Shown: positions 60,734 through 64,000 of the stretch, in pieces
Layout: each line of letters starts with the position of its first letter
Numbering within the stretch: position 1 is the stretch's first letter
Assembly: GCA_963971305.1 (NCBI GenBank)
Contig: OZ020306.1
Coordinates: 62,903,022 to 62,967,021, forward strand
DNA: 64,000 bases
Direction: 5' to 3'
Origin: Arcuatula senhousia
Lineage: Eukaryota; Mollusca; Bivalvia; Mytilida; Mytilidae
Notes under the pieces: model-generated
Database searches by the model: none
What the model was told of the DNA's origin: nothing
The model's input: the letters and a program-made list of their open reading frames with translations, nothing else
Position numbers and translations under genes: made by a program

Positions 60734-61338
60734 TACCCCCTTCACATATACGAGATTTTCTTACGAGTTGTTACGATTTTCAAAATGTATAGTTTTACGA
60801 GTTATTGCGAGATTTTCTTCCAAACTTTTACGATCTATTTCCGAGTTGTCACGATTTCGTCAGTTGTGCGGAAATTTTACGAACCCCCGTCCAGCGACGA
60901 TACGAATTTTATTTTCAACGTGTTTACGAGCATGTTATGGCGTCTTTACGACGTCTTTACGAGTGAATTGCGATATTGAAAAGGATACCGTAACTAACTC
61001 GCAAACCATTCGTAAAGGAAGTCCTTTGCGAGGTCTTTCCGAGTTAGTTACGAGTAAAGGCGAGTCATTTACGATCACTACGAGTTCTTTGCGATTTATT
61101 TACGATGTGTTTACGAGTTAAATTATGACATTGTTGTTTTTTCAACTCGTAAAAGTCTTACGAGGATTTTTGACATGTCAAAAATCCTCGTAAAACTTTC
61201 ACGAGTTCTTGCGATTTCACACGAGCTAGGAAGACCTGTTAACGAGTAACAAAGAATGCTTTACGAGTCTTCGCGATCGAATACGAGTTGAAAACTCGTA
61301 AGAACTCGTAAGGAAATCTCGTAAGTGTGAAGGGGGTA
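60734..61338. mobile_element. 605-bp foldback MITE (TACCCCCTTCACA ends), built of TTACGAGT words, TSD TAA
   Basis: The left end TACCCCCTTCACATATACGA and right end reverse-complemented TACCCCCTTCACACTTACGA agree, and agreement continues through GAGATTTTCTTACGAGTT with few mismatches. TAA flanks both sides (60731-60733, 61339-61341); a 3-bp TAA duplication would fit PIF/Harbinger, though placing the end one base inward is also possible. The interior is saturated with TTACGA/TCGTAA words in both orientations. A 36-nt perfect palindrome centred at 61175/61176 (arm TTACGAGGATTTTTGACA) extends to 64 nt with two mismatched pairs. A 117-codon frame across it is a product of the repeat words. Confidence 0.82.
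61158..61193. repeat. Perfect 36-nt palindrome inside the 605-bp MITE
   Basis: TTACGAGGATTTTTGACA is followed immediately by its exact reverse complement, with no loop. Outer complementarity (AACTCGTAAAAGTC against AACTTTCACGAGTT) extends the symmetry to 61144-61207. Confidence 0.95.
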
Positions 61339-61647
61339 TAAGATAGCGGTACATTTTTTTTTTGTAATAAAGTGCAACCTTTTTTCAACGAATTGAAAAA
61401 AAGTATTCATCACAAAATAATATAAATTTATTCTACCATAGTAGCGTATCAACATAATTATACAATGAAGACGTTTATTAACGATGACTTGATTTGGAAT
61501 TTCTGTTTTAAATTAACACCGTGGTGCGATAAGGATAAATAGATCACTGTACAATTAACACTATCTGGCTGTTATATAATCAAGGACAGATTAAACACTT
61601 GTGAAAATTGGACCCAGTGATAACTTAAAGTCACAATAATTAATCTA

Positions 61648-61806
61648 TACACTTGGACAAAAGTTAGGGACCACCTGAAAATCAACATTTTTTCAAAGTC
61701 TTTTATCACCATGAAGGATTTTGAATAAATCTATTTGCTTCTATACGACATGTACGAAAAAACCAGTTGAAAATATTTAAAATCGTTGGTCCTTAACTTA
61801 TATATA
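61648..61806. mobile_element. Possible Tc1-like MITE remnant
   Basis: ACAAAAGTTAGGGACCACC at 61657-61675 is inversely matched by GTTGGTCCTTAACTTATAT at 61785-61803 (reverse complement ATATAAGTTAAGGACCAAC). The TTGGACAAAAGTTAGGGACC style resembles Tc1-family ends. Outer ends are degenerate and no clear target duplication is seen, so this is tentative. Confidence 0.35.
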
Positions 61807-62397
61807 AAGATGTAAGATGATCAATGTGCAAGCTACGGACACAATTTTATTTGAATTGACAAGATATATTTATAATTTCCAAATGTGCAACCAGCAACAA
61901 TTATCCGTGAATGTATTTTTGAACTGGATGCAAGCACCCCCCCCCAACTCAAAAAAAGTAGCTAAACGTTTATCCTTTATAGATTACTGGATTCTGGGTT
62001 CTCTTATTAAATATAAACCTTATTAAAACCATTTTAGTAGAATATCAATATATCATACTTCTACAGATACAGCTGTTTTGTCATTTGAAAACTAAAGACA
62101 GAAATATAACAATCTGTTTTAGTAGTATTTTAGGTAAGGGCCAGGCAGTGGACGGCACATGAAAAAAATTGAATTTAGCTGTTTTGGCTTGGCTTAGATG
62201 TATTTGTTTTGATATAAAACAAATTCTGTCAAGATTCTACATTCGAAAAATTGCCTAGATAATTTTTGACTGGTTATATAGGGGAATAAACTGTTAACAC
62301 AGAGATATGCCTCGCCTGTTGCAGCTTGGCACAGTAAAAAGGAAGTTAAATAAAAATGCAAATGTTATAAGTAACTACAATACTGGCAATTACCCAA

Positions 62398-62626
62398 GAA
62401 ATTGATCTGTGTTGATGCAAATGCAACCATACACCAAATCAACGGTGTTACCATTACTTGTTCACATAAAACAGAGTTAACCAAAAACGTTAACATTGGC
62501 CAAATCAGATAGAAATTTCAAAGTCAGTGGACCGTGACTGCGGGAGCATATAGATAAAATCCACTTGAAATTGATCTGCACTGATGCTTATGCAACTGCA
62601 TACAACATATCAATGATGTAAGACGT
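62398..62626 (+). repeat. Two diverged ~60-bp direct repeats, 169 bp apart
   Basis: GAAATTGATCTGTGTTGATGC at 62398 and GAAATTGATCTGCACTGATGC at 62567 continue with matching GCAAC, ATACA and ATCAA words for about 60 bp. They are probably two fragments of an older dispersed repeat. Confidence 0.45.
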
Positions 62627-63121
62627 AAGATTAAACTTTTGCTAACAAAAGCTACAAATGTATAAGAAATTAAAAATCTGATGTTTTAGCCTAATATTAT
62701 ATGATGGTTTTATAACAATCACAAAAAAAAATTGTTTTCAAAATAACTTTATGACAAGATTTTAAATGAGGTATTTTAAAATATAATATATTTGAAATAA
62801 AAAATCGTATGAATTTTTGCATTTTAAAACAGAAATGTGTTATGTCTTTACATTAGAATTAGACTTTAATATTTATTTAAGCACAATTCGGCTGTGCTTT
62901 GTAATATTCTATGTTTAATTATTGATATAAAACACGTCTAATGTCCCGCTTTTACATTTATTTATATAAATTTCTATTTTATTCAAAGATTTTATGCATT
63001 CGATCAATGAGTCACGTGATACAATAAGCGAAACGAACTTAAAAATTCCGTATTTTAGATTGAATTGACGCGTGACGGATTGGTAAATTGCATCATGGGA
63101 TGCATTTGACGGATAGGATCG

Positions 63122-63236
63122 GACGGATTGGTGACTGATCGATGACGGATTGGTGACTGATTGATGACGGATCGGTGAATGATTGAGACCGGATCGATGA
63201 CTGATTGGTGACTGATTGATGACGCTTGACGGATCG
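63122..63236 (+). repeat. 22-bp minisatellite (GACGGATTGGTGACTGATTGAT)
   Basis: About five degenerate tandem units: GACGGATTGGTGACTGATCG, GACGGATTGGTGACTGATTG, GACGGATCGGTGAATGATTG, ACCGGATCGATGACTGATTG and a partial. It ends ~30 bp before satellite C resumes, so a minisatellite again adjoins the edge of a 53-bp array, although with a different sequence from the CCCCAT type. Confidence 0.85.
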
Positions 63237-63265
63237 CAAAAACTGTTGCATTGATCGGTTCAAGT

Positions 63266-64000
63266 ACTGTATCAGTGTGCAGGATTATGTTCCCCAGGAA
63301 GCAGATTTGAAGGGTGACTGTATTTTAGTATACAGGTGGATGTTCTCCAGGAGGCAGGTGTGTAGGATGACTCTATAAAAGTGTACTGGATGATATTCCC
63401 CAGGCGGAAGGTTTGATGAGAGACTATATCAGAGTGCAGGATTATGTTCCCCAAGAGGAAGGTGTGGAGGGTGACTTTAAATCAGTGTGCAGGATGATGT
63501 TTCCAAGGAAGCAGGTGCGTAGAGTGACTGTATTTCAATGTACAGGATGATGTTCCCAAGGAAGCAGGTTTGTTGGGTGACTCTATATAAGTGTACATGA
63601 TGATGTTCCCCAGGAGGTAGGTTTGTAGAGAGATTGTATATCAGTGTTGAGGATTGTGTTCCCCAGGAAGCAGGTGTGGAGGGGGATTGTATATCAGTAT
63701 ACAGGATGATGTTCCCCAGAAGGCAGGTGTGTAGGATGACTTTAAAAGTTTACTAGATGTTCTCTAGGCGGCAAGTGTGTAGGATGACTCTATAAAAGTG
63801 TACAGGATGATGTTCACTAGGAGGTAGGTTTGTAGAGAGACTGTATATCGGTGTACAGGATTATGTTCCCCGAGAGGCAGGTGTGGATGATGACTATATA
63901 TCAGTATACAGGATGATGTTCCCAAGGAGGCAGTGTGTAGGTTGACTCTTTATATAAGTGTATAGGATGATGTTCCCCAGGAGGTAGGTTTGTAGAGAGA
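63266..64000 (-). repeat. Satellite C array, inverted, continuing beyond the window
   Basis: 53-bp monomers in the same orientation as arm 2 start at GTACTGTATCAGTGTGCAGG and run to the window end. The order of variants near 63600-63940 resembles that near 15010-15290 and 27310-27640 in arm 2. There is no CCCCAT minisatellite or 17-bp boundary motif at this edge. Confidence 0.93.

Larger units (their letters stand above)
61339..63121. other. AT-rich intergenic-type stretch; no gene seen
   Basis: About 1.8 kb without a supported gene. It holds a possible Tc1-like remnant (61648-61806) and two diverged ~60-bp direct copies sharing GAAATTGATCTG and TGATGC-TGCAAC words (62398 and 62567). A 69-codon frame at 61817-62026 has a poly-proline-coding C-run and no recognisable domain. 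Poly-A/T runs are frequent. Confidence 0.5.

Noticed and set aside
60768..61121. 117-codon open frame as a gene
   Set aside because: It lies wholly inside the 605-bp foldback MITE and is composed of TTACGAGT-type words; no domain is recognisable.

Overview
This window looks like repeat-dominated eukaryotic nuclear DNA. I find no protein-coding gene, tRNA or rRNA that I can support. It is AT-rich outside the arrays. It carries several short non-autonomous DNA transposons with terminal inverted repeats and clean target-site duplications, and its long satellite arrays have higher-order structure. A marine bivalve mollusc is my best guess. That rests on recall: a 99-bp insert present twice (49739 and 54082, motif AACAAAACTACCGAACTTG) resembles a dispersed repeat common in mussels, and the CAGTCGAACCTCG-type transposon ends are common in molluscs. 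The species is not determined.

Layout. (1) 1-4838: satellite A, a ~381-bp monomer in about 12.7 copies, with dimeric ~763-bp higher-order structure. (2) 4839-8151: flank block, consisting of a 429-bp inserted element, a ~258-bp tandem repeat (satellite B, eight units), an AT-rich single-copy stretch, and a TTTACC/CCCCAT minisatellite. (3) 8094-55830: a ~47-kb array of a 53-bp monomer (satellite C) in three oriented arms: C-rich strand on + (8.09-10.51 kb), inverted (10.93-27.84 kb), then + again (27.84-55.83 kb). Two TA-flanked transposons interrupt it (21878-23305 and 34730-35627). It also holds kilobase-scale tandem duplications of 1450, 3398, ~4050 and 4343 bp, some nearly identical. (4) 55831-56284: closing boundary motif, second minisatellite and AT-rich spacer. 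(5) 56285-59793: a second, direct-orientation copy of the flank block, rearranged inside and carrying a 486-bp TA-flanked MITE that copy 1 lacks; it ends within the first 53-bp monomer. (6) 59794-63265: mostly non-repetitive AT-rich DNA with a 605-bp inverted-repeat element and a 22-bp minisatellite. (7) 63266-64000: satellite C resumes in inverted orientation and runs off the window.

How the parts relate. No gene pathway is visible. The window records repeat evolution instead: a flank block plus satellite C array behaves as one ~51-kb unit whose left part recurs directly after it. A 17-bp motif (TGGGAAGCTTTTACCAT) marks both array ends in opposite orientations. Nested transposon insertions give a relative order: the 429-bp element preceded the flank duplication, and the 486-bp MITE most simply followed it. 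The large inverted arms could in principle fold back on each other, and each 53-bp monomer has a small hairpin of its own. Whether the boundary-marked array is a mobile unit, an inverted amplification or partly an assembly effect cannot be decided from sequence alone.
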